DNA from: Chthoniobacteraceae bacterium
GTDB taxonomy: Bacteria > Verrucomicrobiota > Verrucomicrobiia > Chthoniobacterales > Chthoniobacteraceae
DNA length: 64,000 nt
Assembly: GCA_028293625.1 (NCBI GenBank)
Contig: JAQGOL010000010.1
Coordinates: 62,001-126,000, forward strand
Direction of reading: 5' to 3'
Shown: piece by piece, positions 38,786 through 48,600 of the stretch
Layout: every line of letters begins with the position of its first letter
Numbering within the stretch: position 1 is the first letter of the stretch
The notes under the pieces: generated by a model
The model's input: the letters and a program-made list of their open reading frames with translations, nothing else
The model's database searches: none
What the model was told of the DNA's origin: nothing
Position numbers and translations under genes: made by a program

Positions 38786-39729
38786 GACGTTTGGGAGGCC
38801 AGATACCATTCCACGAACTTTGGAATCCCATCAGCAACCTGGGTGTGGGGATTATATCCAAGAAGCGCCCGAGCCTTGGAAATATCCGCATACGTAAGCG
38901 GCACATCGCCGGGCTGATCGGGCATTTGATTAATCAGCGCCTTTTTCCCAAGCGCCGATTCAATGGAGAAAATCAGTTCGCTTAAAGTGGTGGTCTGGCT
39001 TTCACCGAGGTTGAAGACATCGCAAAGGGGGCCCTCGTAGCTCAGGCAGGCGACTATTCCCTGCACGATGTCGTCGATGTAAGTGTAATCGCGCCGGGTC
39101 GATCCGTCGCCAAACTGGTTGATTGCGCGTCCCTCGAGGATGGCTTTGGTAAATGCATGGATGGCGAGATCCGGGCGCTGGCGCGGTCCGTAAACGGTAA
39201 AAAAGCGCAGGTTAACAGTCCGCATCCCATAAAGATGGGAGTAATTTGAGCAAAGCTGCTCGCTGGCCAGCTTCGTGGCGGCGTAGGGGGAGATGGTTTG
39301 GTTTAAGCACATGTCCTCACGAAAAGGAGCCGTTTTTAAGACCCCATAGACGGACGAGCTCGACGCGCAAATAAACCGGGGAACGCCGGCTTGCCGGGCC
39401 GCTTCAAGAAGGTTGAAAGTGCCGGTGATATTGGTGTCGATATAAAGCTGAGGCTCTTTGATGGAAGGACGCACCCCGGCCCGGCCAGCCAGATGCACGA
39501 TTGCGTCGAAATGGCCCTCGCAAATAATCCGTTTTACACCGGAAGCATCGCGAATATCGACCTCATGCACAGGCACATCCGGGAGGCCAGCCAGATTGGC
39601 CCGTTTAATGGCTGGATTATAAAAGTCGTTAAAATCGTCCAATACAACTGGCCGATGACCCAGTTCCACGCATTTCCCCACAAAATGCGAGCCGATAAAG
39701 CCCGCTCCGCCGGTGACAAGAATGTCCAT
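38782..39729 (-). CDS. NAD-dependent nucleotide-sugar epimerase (UDP-glucuronate 4-epimerase-like)
   Basis: 315 residues. The Rossmann motif GGAGFIGSH (7-15), catalytic SSVYG serine segment and SPYAATK (Tyr/Lys) of extended short-chain dehydrogenases are present, as are the sugar-nucleotide-binding segments RFFTVYGPRQRPD and DGSTRRDYTYIDD. Wording is closest to UDP-glucuronate 4-epimerase / GalE-type enzymes, which invert the C4 hydroxyl of a UDP-sugar via a keto intermediate. It supplies building blocks for surface polysaccharide. First gene of the minus-strand set, with a 4-bp overlap to the propeller gene. The upstream 93 bp to the ETxRIxLP gene should hold divergent promoters. Exact sugar not determined. 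Confidence 0.88.
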   Translation of the reverse strand: MDILVTGGAGFIGSHFVGKCVELGHRPVVLDDFNDFYNPAIKRANLAGLPDVPVHEVDIRDASGVKRIICEGHFDAIVHLAGRAGVRPSIKEPQLYIDTNITGTFNLLEAARQAGVPRFICASSSSVYGVLKTAPFREDMCLNQTISPYAATKLASEQLCSNYSHLYGMRTVNLRFFTVYGPRQRPDLAIHAFTKAILEGRAINQFGDGSTRRDYTYIDDIVQGIVACLSYEGPLCDVFNLGESQTTTLSELIFSIESALGKKALINQMPDQPGDVPLTYADISKARALLGYNPHTQVADGIPKFVEWYLASQTS

Positions 39730-39822
39730 TGCGCCATCCTATCTAAGAGCGAAAAATTCGGGCAAGCGAAAGTTCCTAACCGGGCGCACTCAATCGAGTT
39801 GACACCAATTGAGGTGAGTGAG

Positions 39823-40536
39823 ATGACAGCTGGAAATTCTCCCTCTATGCCCGAAGAAATTCCTCCCGCCCCGTCCGAGTCGTCCCACGACATCGCAAAA
39901 AGCGAAACCATTCGTATCACGCTGCCGCCTAAAAACGAGCAGCCGGCGATGAAGCGGGAAACTGTCCGCATCAACGTACCGAGTCAGACGGAACCGACGG
40001 GCTCATCGCTTCCCAAACCTCCCGGATCGATGCCGCCGCCACCTTCGGCACCAATGCCTCCGGCCCCTTCTCGTCTTTTTGTTCCCCCGCCTCCCGGCAG
40101 CGCCCCAACGCCTCCCGGCGCCCCTTCCCTTCCTTCGATCAAACCAGGCGGCGCACCGATGCCTCCCAAGCCGCCATCCCTTGGCGCAAAACCGACCGTG
40201 CCACTCAAGCCAGCGCCGCTGAGCGCCGGCCCAACCCCTTCTCCGGAAGGGGCTCCACGCGCCGCGGCGCCGAAAAAGGAGACCGCCCGCATCACGCTCC
40301 CGGCGGAAAGTGCCAAGCAGCCTTTGCCCCGGGCTACCGTTAAAATGCAGCAGACCCAGCCGCTGGTGAGCCGTCCGGCTCCTGCGATGAGTTCTGCGGC
40401 TATCTCCCAGTCGCTTCCGGCCGCTGAGGCGGAAGCTGATTCAGCGATTAACATCCTCGCCATTGCGGCCTTGGTCATTTCGATCCTCGCATTTGCCATC
40501 GCTTTCCTTGCATTCAACGGCGCTTCGCCCCTTTAG
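39823..40536 (+). CDS. Proline-rich repeat protein with a C-terminal membrane anchor
   Basis: 237 residues from ATG 39823. The short repeat (K/R/S)ET(I/V/A)RI(T/N)(L/V)P occurs at residues 27-35, 45-53 and 152-160, with a weaker copy RATVKM at 170-175. Between the second and third copies lies a proline-rich linker (about 62-150). The C-terminus is a single hydrophobic helix (about 209-230, INILAIAALVISILAFAIAF). The N-terminal part is therefore probably cytoplasmic and disordered, tethered to the inner membrane by its tail. Function unknown: the repeats could be threonine phosphorylation sites or peptide ligands, but that is speculation. Thioredoxin starts 8 bp after the stop, so the two may be co-transcribed. 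Frames running further upstream overlap the epimerase and are not real. Confidence 0.65.
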   Translation: MTAGNSPSMPEEIPPAPSESSHDIAKSETIRITLPPKNEQPAMKRETVRINVPSQTEPTGSSLPKPPGSMPPPPSAPMPPAPSRLFVPPPPGSAPTPPGAPSLPSIKPGGAPMPPKPPSLGAKPTVPLKPAPLSAGPTPSPEGAPRAAAPKKETARITLPAESAKQPLPRATVKMQQTQPLVSRPAPAMSSAAISQSLPAAEAEADSAINILAIAALVISILAFAIAFLAFNGASPL

Positions 40537-40544
40537 TTTTTATC

Positions 40545-40877
40545 ATGGCCAGCCAAAACGTTCTCACCATCACCGACGCTAATTTCGAAGACGAAGTTTT
40601 GAAGTCGACTGTTCCCGTTCTGCTCGATTTTTGGGCTCCGTGGTGCGGTCCGTGCCGTTTGATCGGTCCGATCATTGATGAGATGGCTGATGAGCGTGTT
40701 GGCAAAGCCAAGGTTGGAAAAATTAACGTCGATGAAAACCAGCAGCTTGCTGCCCGTTTTCGCGTCTCTTCAATTCCCATCCTGCTCTTTCTTCAAAACG
40801 GCGAAGTCAAAGATCAAGTGCTCGGCGCAGGCACAAGCAAAGCCTCCCTTCTGGCCAAGCTCGACGCGCTGAGTTAG
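40545..40877 (+). CDS. trxA: Thioredoxin
   Basis: 110 residues, typical thioredoxin length. The redox motif is WCGPC with Cys34 and Cys37, in the normal context LLDFWAPWCGPCRLIGP. The cis-proline segment is VSSIPILLFLQNGE. It reduces disulfides in cytoplasmic proteins, using electrons from thioredoxin reductase, which is not in this window. It lies 8 bp after the repeat protein and ends 19 bp before a strong hairpin terminator, so it likely closes that transcript. Confidence 0.97.
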   Translation: MASQNVLTITDANFEDEVLKSTVPVLLDFWAPWCGPCRLIGPIIDEMADERVGKAKVGKINVDENQQLAARFRVSSIPILLFLQNGEVKDQVLGAGTSKASLLAKLDALS

Positions 40878-40896
40878 TTTTCCCTCAAGACAAATT

Positions 40897-40934
40897 AAAA
40901 CGCCGCGCATCTTCTGAGAGGTGCGCGGCGTTTT
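40897..40934. terminator. Strong hairpin between trxA and ppnP, likely bidirectional
   Basis: Stem of about 14 pairs, 40897-40910 with 40921-40934 (AAAACGCCGCGCAT pairing with its near-complement, one G-U pair), around a 10-base loop. The outer AAAA/TTTT pairs give a T-run on either strand, so it can end both trxA (plus) and ppnP (minus). Confidence 0.85.
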
Positions 40935-40965
40935 AACGTACAGATCGTCCTGCCGGGCAACGCCC

Positions 40966-41292
40966 TTAATCGAGGAACGAACAGATATACTCGCAAATTT
41001 CCTCCCCAACCTCGATGGCAAATCCGCTCTGGGCAGATACTTCAAACGCCTCGCCGGCCCCATAGACACGCGTTTCCGATTCGCCATCGAGAATCACCGA
41101 AGCCTTGCCCGCGACGATTTCCATTCGCTCAGCTTTCTCGGTGCCAAAATGGAACTTGCCCGGAAAGATCAGTCCCAGAGTTCGTTTGCTGCCGTCTTTG
41201 AAAAGAAGCGTATGGCTGACAACTTTGCCCTCAAAATAGACATTGGCTTTTGCAATCGCGGTAACGTTTTCAAACTGTGTGGGAATGGCCAT
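40966..41292 (-). CDS. ppnP: Pyrimidine/purine nucleoside phosphorylase PpnP (DUF1255)
   Basis: 108 residues of a small cupin-like fold, the usual DUF1255 length. Family-typical segments are KRTLGLIFPGKFHFGT and ERMEIVAGKASVILDGE, followed by YGAGEAFEVSAQSGFAIEV. E. coli PpnP (YaiE) phosphorolyses several nucleosides to a base and ribose 1-phosphate. It is transcribed leftward toward the bidirectional terminator. Alone on its strand; the 245 bp between its start and treZ should contain divergent promoters. Confidence 0.85.
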   Translation of the reverse strand: MAIPTQFENVTAIAKANVYFEGKVVSHTLLFKDGSKRTLGLIFPGKFHFGTEKAERMEIVAGKASVILDGESETRVYGAGEAFEVSAQSGFAIEVGEEICEYICSFLD

Positions 41293-41537
41293 AGGCAGCT
41301 CAGTCTTCCGGCACCGGCATGAATGTCAAGGCAGCTGGCGATATCGCAATCTGCCGCGATTAGTTCGAGCCAAACCAACCGCTCTTCGCCGCGAGCCCGA
41401 TTTGGGTGTTTAGAACCTACCACCTCTTCATGCGCTCCAAGCGCCTGCTTTATCCACCACTCTTTTTAACAAGCGCCTGCTGAATCCGGCTGGAGTCGGC
41501 AACTGTGCAACCCTTCTGGAAATTCAGAATCTCACCA

Positions 41538-43466
41538 ATGGGCACGCCCTTAAATTCCAACGGACAACCCGCCTTCAAAACTTCGCTGCCCGGACGCCGC
41601 CTCCCGGTCGGCGCCGAACCCCATCCCGATGGCGGAGTTCATTTCCGAGTTTGGGCACCGGCGGCAAAGCGGCTCTTTGTCCGATTCGCACAAGCGCGTG
41701 ATCTCGCCAAATCTTTTTCGGAGATTGAGTTACTGGCGGAATCCGGCGGTTACTTCTCCGGGGTGGTAAAAGAGGCAAAGGTCGGCGATCACTATAAATT
41801 CGTTTTGGAAAGTGGCGCGTTTCCGGACCCGGTTTCCCGCTTTCAACCAGACGGTCCCCACGGAGCATCTCGCATCGTAGAACCATCAAGCTACTCGTGG
41901 ACGGACAAGGAATGGCGTGGCATCCCCGAGGTGCCAATCATCTATGAACTTCACATTGGCACCTTTACCCAGGAAGGGACTTGGGCGGCGGCGACAAAGC
42001 AACTCGCTGAACTTGCCGATCTGGGAATCAATGTCATTGAACTACTGCCGGTGGCCGATTTTCCTGGCAACCACGGCTGGGGTTACGATGGAGTCAACCT
42101 GTTTGCCCCTACCCGGCTTTATGGGGAGCCCGATGAGTTCCGTGCATTTGTTGATTGTGCCCACAGTCACGGCATCGCGGTGATCCTTGATGTCGTCTAC
42201 AATCATTTCGGACCGGATGGTAACTACATCAAACAGTTCTCTCCTCACTATATCAGTGAGCGTTACAAAAATGAGTGGGGCGAGGCTATCAATTTTGATG
42301 ACGAGCAGAGCGGCCCGGTCCGGGAGTTTTTTCTCTCCAATGCAGGCTACTGGATAGATGAATACCACCTTGACGGACTTCGGCTTGATGCCACCCAGCA
42401 GATTTTCGACGAGTCAAAAGAGCATATCATTGCTGCTATTACGCGGCGCGTGCGCGAGACCGCTCCACTACGCAAAACCTATCTGGTAGCCGAGAACGAA
42501 TCGCAAAATACCGAGCTCGTACGTTCTGTAAGCCAGGGCGGCTACGGGATGGATTCGGTTTGGAACGACGATTTTCACCATAGCGCAATCGTTGCCCTAA
42601 CCGGACGCAATGAAGCCTATTACACCGATTATGAAGGAGGCCCGCAGGAGTTTATCTCCGCTGCCAAATGGGGCTTTATTTATCAGGGCCAACGTTACAG
42701 ATGGCAGAAAAAACGGCGCGGCACCCCGGGCCTTGATTTGAAGGCGTCAAATTTTGTGACGTTTATTCAAAACCACGATCAGATTGCCAACTCGCTCTGG
42801 GGCAGGAGAATCCACGCGCTGACGAGTCCGAGCCAGTTGCGCGCCATGACGGCGTTGCTGTTACTTGGCCCAGGCACGCCGATGCTTTTCCAGGGCCAGG
42901 AGTTCGCCGCGTCGACGCCGTTTTATTACTTTGCCGATCACAACCCTGAACTGGCGTTGCTGGTCGCCAAAGGACGCAAAGAGTTTCTTAAACAATTTCC
43001 AAGCATAGCACAGCCGGCATCGACCATCGTATTGCAAAACCCGGAAAGGAGAGAGACTTTCCTTAGTTCCAAACTCAGGTTTGAGGATCGGATTCGATTC
43101 AAGGAAATCTACCTTCTTCACCGCGACCTGATTCATCTGCGCAAAAGTGACCCGCTCCTAAGCAATGCACAACGCGGCAATTTTGACGGCGCGGTTCTGG
43201 GGAAGAGCGCCTTTTTGCTGCGCTTCTTTGGTACCGAAGGCGATGACCGCCTTTTGATCATCAATCTTGGAAAAGATCTTCACCTTGATCCTGCGCCCGA
43301 TCCCCTGCTGGCTCCGGTGGCAAACTGCGAGTGGAAACTGATCTGGTCGAGCGAGGATCCGCGTTACGGCGGCAACGGTACTCCGCCCGTTGATAGTGAA
43401 GAGAACTGGAAGATTCCGGCATTCTCGGCCGTTCTTCTTTCGCCAATGAAAGCCCCCAAGATTTAA
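41538..43466 (+). CDS. treZ: Malto-oligosyltrehalose trehalohydrolase
   Basis: 642 residues. It cleaves trehalose from maltooligosyl-trehalose. An N-terminal carbohydrate-binding-like beta domain (about 10-110, FRVWAPAAKRLFVRF) precedes the GH13 barrel. Catalytic residues are Asp284 (LRLDATQQ), Glu319 (VAENESQ) and Asp414 (QNHDQ). GYGMDSVWNDDFHHS is a TreZ-specific signature. I prefer ATG 41538 to the upstream GTG at 41505, which would add 11 residues outside the domain. Four bases separate its stop from the amylo-1,6-glucosidase gene, so it heads a glycogen/trehalose operon. TreY, which normally makes its substrate, is absent from the window. Confidence 0.92.
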   Translation: MGTPLNSNGQPAFKTSLPGRRLPVGAEPHPDGGVHFRVWAPAAKRLFVRFAQARDLAKSFSEIELLAESGGYFSGVVKEAKVGDHYKFVLESGAFPDPVSRFQPDGPHGASRIVEPSSYSWTDKEWRGIPEVPIIYELHIGTFTQEGTWAAATKQLAELADLGINVIELLPVADFPGNHGWGYDGVNLFAPTRLYGEPDEFRAFVDCAHSHGIAVILDVVYNHFGPDGNYIKQFSPHYISERYKNEWGEAINFDDEQSGPVREFFLSNAGYWIDEYHLDGLRLDATQQIFDESKEHIIAAITRRVRETAPLRKTYLVAENESQNTELVRSVSQGGYGMDSVWNDDFHHSAIVALTGRNEAYYTDYEGGPQEFISAAKWGFIYQGQRYRWQKKRRGTPGLDLKASNFVTFIQNHDQIANSLWGRRIHALTSPSQLRAMTALLLLGPGTPMLFQGQEFAASTPFYYFADHNPELALLVAKGRKEFLKQFPSIAQPASTIVLQNPERRETFLSSKLRFEDRIRFKEIYLLHRDLIHLRKSDPLLSNAQRGNFDGAVLGKSAFLLRFFGTEGDDRLLIINLGKDLHLDPAPDPLLAPVANCEWKLIWSSEDPRYGGNGTPPVDSEENWKIPAFSAVLLSPMKAPKI

Positions 43467-43470
43467 TCCA

Positions 43471-45513
43471 ATGCTAACTCGATCAATTAACATCGCCCAA
43501 TCGCAGACTGACGATGCCCGCGCTTTGCTTCGCCGTGAATGGCTGCTGGCCAATGGACTTGGAGGTTATTCTTCCGGCACCATTTCCGGATCGGTTTCCC
43601 GTCGATATCATGGACTGCTGATCGCGGCGCTGCCTGCCCCGCTCGGCCGTGTAGTGATGCTAAACCATCTCTCCGAGCATCTCCTTCTTGCAAACGGAAC
43701 CTGGCTGCTAATCGGCGGCGAAGAACCTGCAACTTCCGCCGGCGCTTTTCCTGAAACACACTACGTCCGGGAGTTTCGTCTGGAAAATGGGTTACCTATC
43801 TGGCGCTATGAAGCCGATGGTATTGTTTTGGAAAAACGGCTCTTATTACTTCACGGCCAAAACACGGTGTATGTGACCTATAAGCTCCTTTCCGGGCATA
43901 CCTCCGTGCAGCTTCGCATTACTCCATCGGTGCATTTTCGGCGGCACGAACACGATGTGGATGAAGTTTTCCAAGAGGATTACACACTCACAATCCATGG
44001 ACGGCAGTACGAAGTCTCCGCAGGCGAACCATTTTATCCACTGCGGCTCTATGTACATGACGAAAATGCTTTATTCTCCCACACAGGGGGAAAACGCCGC
44101 GAGATCAGCTACCAGGGGGAAGCCGATCGGGGTTACCGCGCGAGTGGAATTGTCTGGAGCCCGGGAAACTTTACCCTTCATTTAACCCCGGAGCGCTCAT
44201 CCACCCTGGTTGCTTCCTCTGAACCGTGGGCGGCCATTATGGCAATTGATCCGGACCGGGCAATCGCCTCGGAATCCGAAAGACGCGCCCGTTTGATTTC
44301 CAATGCGCATGTGCAGGCACAGGATGGCCCTGCCGCGGAATTGGTCCTCGCGGCCGACCAATTCATCATCAGCCCTGCTGCGCGGGTCGAAGATGCCATC
44401 CGTTCGCGTGCCAGTGGGGAGGAAGTACGCACCGTTATTGCCGGCTACCATTGGTTTACGGATTGGGGCCGCGACACGATGATCAGCCTTGAAGGGTTGA
44501 CCCTCATGACGGGCAGAATGGCGGAAGCCAGATGGATCCTGCGCACTTTTGCCGAGTATGTGCGCGATGGACTCATTCCTAACTTATTTCCTGAGGGCCA
44601 CTGTGAAGGACTTTACCATACCGCTGACGCCACGATGTGGTTTTTCCACGCGCTGGATCGCTACCTTTATCATAGTCAGGATCGGGAAACCTTGCGGCTT
44701 TTGTTGCCAAAGCTGGTTGAAATTGTGGAGTGCCATCTTCGCGGCACTTCATTCGGGATTGGAGTTGATCCCAATGACGGCTTATTAAAACAAGGCGCCG
44801 AAGGGTATCAGTTAACTTGGATGGATGCGAAAGTGGACGGCTGGGTCGTCACGCCAAGACGCGGCAAGGCAGTTGAAATCAACGCACTTTGGTACAACGC
44901 CCTGAACCTCCTGGCAGGGTGGCTTGCCGAGGAACAAGGTGCTAACGCCGCCGAGCTTTATCTGGATCATGCAAGAAAAGCTCGCGCATCTTTTAACAGC
45001 CGGTTTTGGTCGCCTGAACGCAATTACTTGCTCGATGTTGTCGATGGCGAAGCGGGAGACGATCCAGCCTGCCGGCCCAATCAGATTCTGTCGATTTCGC
45101 TCACCCACCCCGTGCTCGATGAAGTTCATTGGGCCGCTGTCCTTGGAAAGGTTCAAACCGAGTTGCTCACTCCCGTAGGCCTGCGTTCACTTAGCCGCGA
45201 GCATCCGGACTATAAGCCGTACTACTTTGGCGATCTGCGCGCCCGTGACGCGGCCTACCATCAAGGCACCGTCTGGGGATGGTTGATTGGACCATTCGTC
45301 GATGCATGGCTTAAAGTGCATCCCAACGATCAGGCAGGCGCACGCGGATTTATTGAAGGGATGCTTCCCCATTTTGATGAGGCCTGCATCGGGTCGATCA
45401 GCGAAGTGTTCGATGCTGAGGCCCCATTTACGCCCCGTGGCTGTATTGCCCAGGCGTGGAGTGTGGCGGAAGTCCTCCGTTGCTGGGTGAAAACCGCGCC
45501 GGTAATTCAATAA
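43471..45513 (+). CDS. Amylo-alpha-1,6-glucosidase (glycogen-debranching-like)
   Basis: 680 residues. The N-terminal domain is of the GDE type (REWLLANGLGGYSSGTISGS, SRRYHGLLIAAL). The C-terminal (alpha/alpha)6-barrel begins near YHWFTDWGRDTMISLEGL with WGRD at 332-335, and contains FPEGHCEGLYHTADATMWF and EVFDAEAPFTPRGCIAQAWS. It hydrolyses alpha-1,6 branch points left on glycogen or limit dextrins. It sits between treZ and treS-mak in the same operon, consistent with feeding maltodextrin metabolism. Family confident; exact substrate preference not. Confidence 0.9.
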   Translation: MLTRSINIAQSQTDDARALLRREWLLANGLGGYSSGTISGSVSRRYHGLLIAALPAPLGRVVMLNHLSEHLLLANGTWLLIGGEEPATSAGAFPETHYVREFRLENGLPIWRYEADGIVLEKRLLLLHGQNTVYVTYKLLSGHTSVQLRITPSVHFRRHEHDVDEVFQEDYTLTIHGRQYEVSAGEPFYPLRLYVHDENALFSHTGGKRREISYQGEADRGYRASGIVWSPGNFTLHLTPERSSTLVASSEPWAAIMAIDPDRAIASESERRARLISNAHVQAQDGPAAELVLAADQFIISPAARVEDAIRSRASGEEVRTVIAGYHWFTDWGRDTMISLEGLTLMTGRMAEARWILRTFAEYVRDGLIPNLFPEGHCEGLYHTADATMWFFHALDRYLYHSQDRETLRLLLPKLVEIVECHLRGTSFGIGVDPNDGLLKQGAEGYQLTWMDAKVDGWVVTPRRGKAVEINALWYNALNLLAGWLAEEQGANAAELYLDHARKARASFNSRFWSPERNYLLDVVDGEAGDDPACRPNQILSISLTHPVLDEVHWAAVLGKVQTELLTPVGLRSLSREHPDYKPYYFGDLRARDAAYHQGTVWGWLIGPFVDAWLKVHPNDQAGARGFIEGMLPHFDEACIGSISEVFDAEAPFTPRGCIAQAWSVAEVLRCWVKTAPVIQ

Positions 45514-45639
45514 GCCGCCGGGAAAATGTTCAAAAGAGTGGTTAGCCCTCACGCGGGTTGATTGTCGACGGCGTTAATCAACCTGCTAATTTCATGCCAT
45601 GTGCGCGCGCCCACCAGAGCCAGCACGTTGAAAGAAACT

Positions 45640-48600
45640 ATGACTACGCCCCTGTGGTTCAAAGATGCAGTCGTCTACGAGCTGCACATCAAAACATTTC
45701 AAGACAGCAACGGCGACGGAATAGGAGATTTCCGAGGACTCCTTGAGCGCCTCGATTACTTCTCCGAACTGGGGATTACCGCTCTCTGGCTGCTTCCTTT
45801 CTATCCCTCCCCGCTACGCGATGACGGTTACGACATTGCCGATTATTTCGCCGTTCATCCGAGTTATGGGACTGTAGACGATTTTCGCGCTTTCCTCGAG
45901 GAAGCGCATCGCCGCGGCATTCGCGTCATCACAGAGCTGGTACTGAACCATACATCCAACCAGAACGAATGGTTTCAGCGCTCACGACACGCGCCGGTTG
46001 GTTCGCCGGAGCGCGATTTTTACGTCTGGAGCGATGATCCGCGAAAGTATCGGGAAGCACGGATTATCTTTAAAGACTTTGAGACCTCCAATTGGACGTG
46101 GGATCCGGTTGCAAAATCTTACTTCTGGCACCGGTTCTATTCGCATCAACCTGATCTCAACTTTGAAAATCCGCTGGTGCATGAAGAGCTGTTCCGCGCC
46201 ATCGATTTCTGGCTCGAAATGGGAGTGGACGGCTTGCGGCTCGACGCGGTGCCTTACTTGTATGAGCGCGAAGGAACCAATTGCGAGAATCTGCCGGAGA
46301 CCCATGCGTTTTTGAGGAAGTTGCGCAAGCATATCGACGATAAATTTACCGATCGCATGCTGCTTGCCGAAGCCAACCAGTGGCCTGAAGACGCGGCCGC
46401 TTACTTTGGCAACGGGGATGAGTGTCATATGGAGTTCCATTTCCCGCTTATGCCGCGGATGTTCATGGCGCTGCAAATGGAGGATCGCTACCCGATCATC
46501 GACATCCTGGAGCAGACGCCAACGATCCCGGCGGGCTGCCAGTGGGCTATTTTCCTTCGCAACCACGACGAGTTAACCCTCGAGATGGTGACCGATGAAG
46601 AACGCGACTATATGTATCGCGTTTATGCGCAGGATCCGCGCGCGCGCATCAACCTTGGCATCCGGCGCCGGTTGGCTCCTTTGCTGGGCAATAACCGGCG
46701 CCGCATTGAGTTGATCAATTCGCTGCTCTTTTCCCTGCCGGGAACACCGATCATCTATTACGGCGATGAGATCGGCATGGGCGACAATTTTTATCTTGGC
46801 GACCGCAACGGCGTTAGGACTCCCATGCAATGGAGCGCGGACCGCAATGCCGGTTTCTCAAAAGGCAATCCGCAGCAGCTCTATTTGCCCACCATCATTG
46901 ATCCCGAGTATCACTACGAGTCGGTCAACGTGGAGAACCAGCAAAAAAACGTCTCCTCCCTATTCTGGTGGATGCGCCGGATGCTGGCGGTCCGTCAAAA
47001 TTGGGTGGCGTTCTCCCAAGGGACCATTGAGTTCTTTCAACCCGACAACGCGAAAATCCTCGCCTACGCGCGGCGCTTTGAAGAGCAGACGGTCCTGGTA
47101 ATCGCGAATCTTTCGCGGTTTGTGCAAGTGGCTGAACTCGATTTGTCGGCTTATGCCGGACTGGTTCCCGAGGAGTTGATTGGGCATTCTGTCTTTCCGG
47201 AAATCGGTCAGACTCCGCAGGTCTATACTCTTGCCCCGCATGGATTCTATTGGCTGGCTCTGCGACCGGCGACCGCTTTGAGGAAAGGCGAAATCAAATG
47301 GGATGCACCGGCCGTCACCAGGGAAGCCATCTGGAATCCGAGCTTTGTGCGGCGCCTTGAGAAGGAATTTTTGCCCGCCTATATTCCAGTCTGCCGTTGG
47401 TTTGGAGGAAAGGGGCGCAAAGTACGCGAGATGCATGTGCTGGAAGATGTGCCCGTGAAACTCGAGTCCGGAGTGGCTCACCTCCTTGCTGTGGAGGTCG
47501 CATTTGCCGATGGACTCCTTGATACCTATCTGCTTCCCGTCGCTTTTGAACAGGAAACCAGGCTGATGGAGTTGGGATCCGATGGATCAGTGGCACTGAT
47601 AGTAAAGCTGGCAAACCAGCAGGTACTTTGCGACGCACTTTACCTTCCTGAATTCAGGACGGCGCTGCTAAAGCTGATGCTTGAACGCGGCGCCACGGAT
47701 GGCCGCACCAGGCTTGTCGGCGACAGTGTTATTACTCCCGAACCCGCTTTGCTGGAACGCGCGCTCGCAGGATCGCGGCTGGTCAGTGCGGAGCAATCCA
47801 ATACATCCATCAATTACGCAGACATCTGGTTCTTCAAATTCTACCGCAAGTTCGAGCACGGGATGAATCCGGATTGCGAGCTTACCAAGTATCTTAACGG
47901 GAAGCTTTCTTTTACTCCGACATATACCGGCGCACTGCGCCTGGTGGATTCCAAGGCGGAAGGCATCGTCGGCATGCTGGTTGGCTACACCCAAAATCAG
48001 GGCGACGGCTGGTCTTATTCACTCGATTCGGTGAAACGTTACTTCGAAAGAGTGCTTGAGGCGCGCGTGGAGTTCAACGAGGCAGCCGCCCTGGAATTGA
48101 TTGGTGGCGTCTACACCGAGCGCGCCCGGCAACTTGGCTTCCGGACCGCTGAACTTCATCTTGCATTAAATGCCGGAGAAGCGCTTCCGGAGTTCGCTCC
48201 CGAACTCTTCAGCACTCTCTACCAGCGTTCTTTGTATCAAAGCATGCGAGGATCAGCCAGCAGTGTGCTAAGGCAACTCCGCAAGCAGCTCAGCCAGCTG
48301 CCCGAAGAGATCCAGGCCGACGTTTCCGCTTTGCTGGCCAATCAAACCCAGCTCTTTGACGCGTTCTCGGGTTTGTTAAGCCACAAGATGGATGCCACAA
48401 AAATTCGCATTCATGGCGATTATCATCTCGGCCAGGTCCTTAATACCGGCAAGGACTTTGCGATCATTGACTTTGAAGGTGAACCGAAACTTGCCTTGAG
48501 CGAACGCCGGCTCAAACGTTCTCCATTGCGTGATGTGGCCGGCATGCTGCGTTCTTTTGATTATGTAGCATCCCACGCCCTGAGCATGGATCGTCAGGAT

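Noticed and set aside
39799-39804. TTGACA as a promoter for the ETxRIxLP gene
   Set aside because: Only 24 bp before the ATG and no -10 box fits between.
39391-39822. Upstream extension of the ETxRIxLP protein
   Set aside because: Runs through the epimerase gene on the other strand; the start at 39823 is sufficient.
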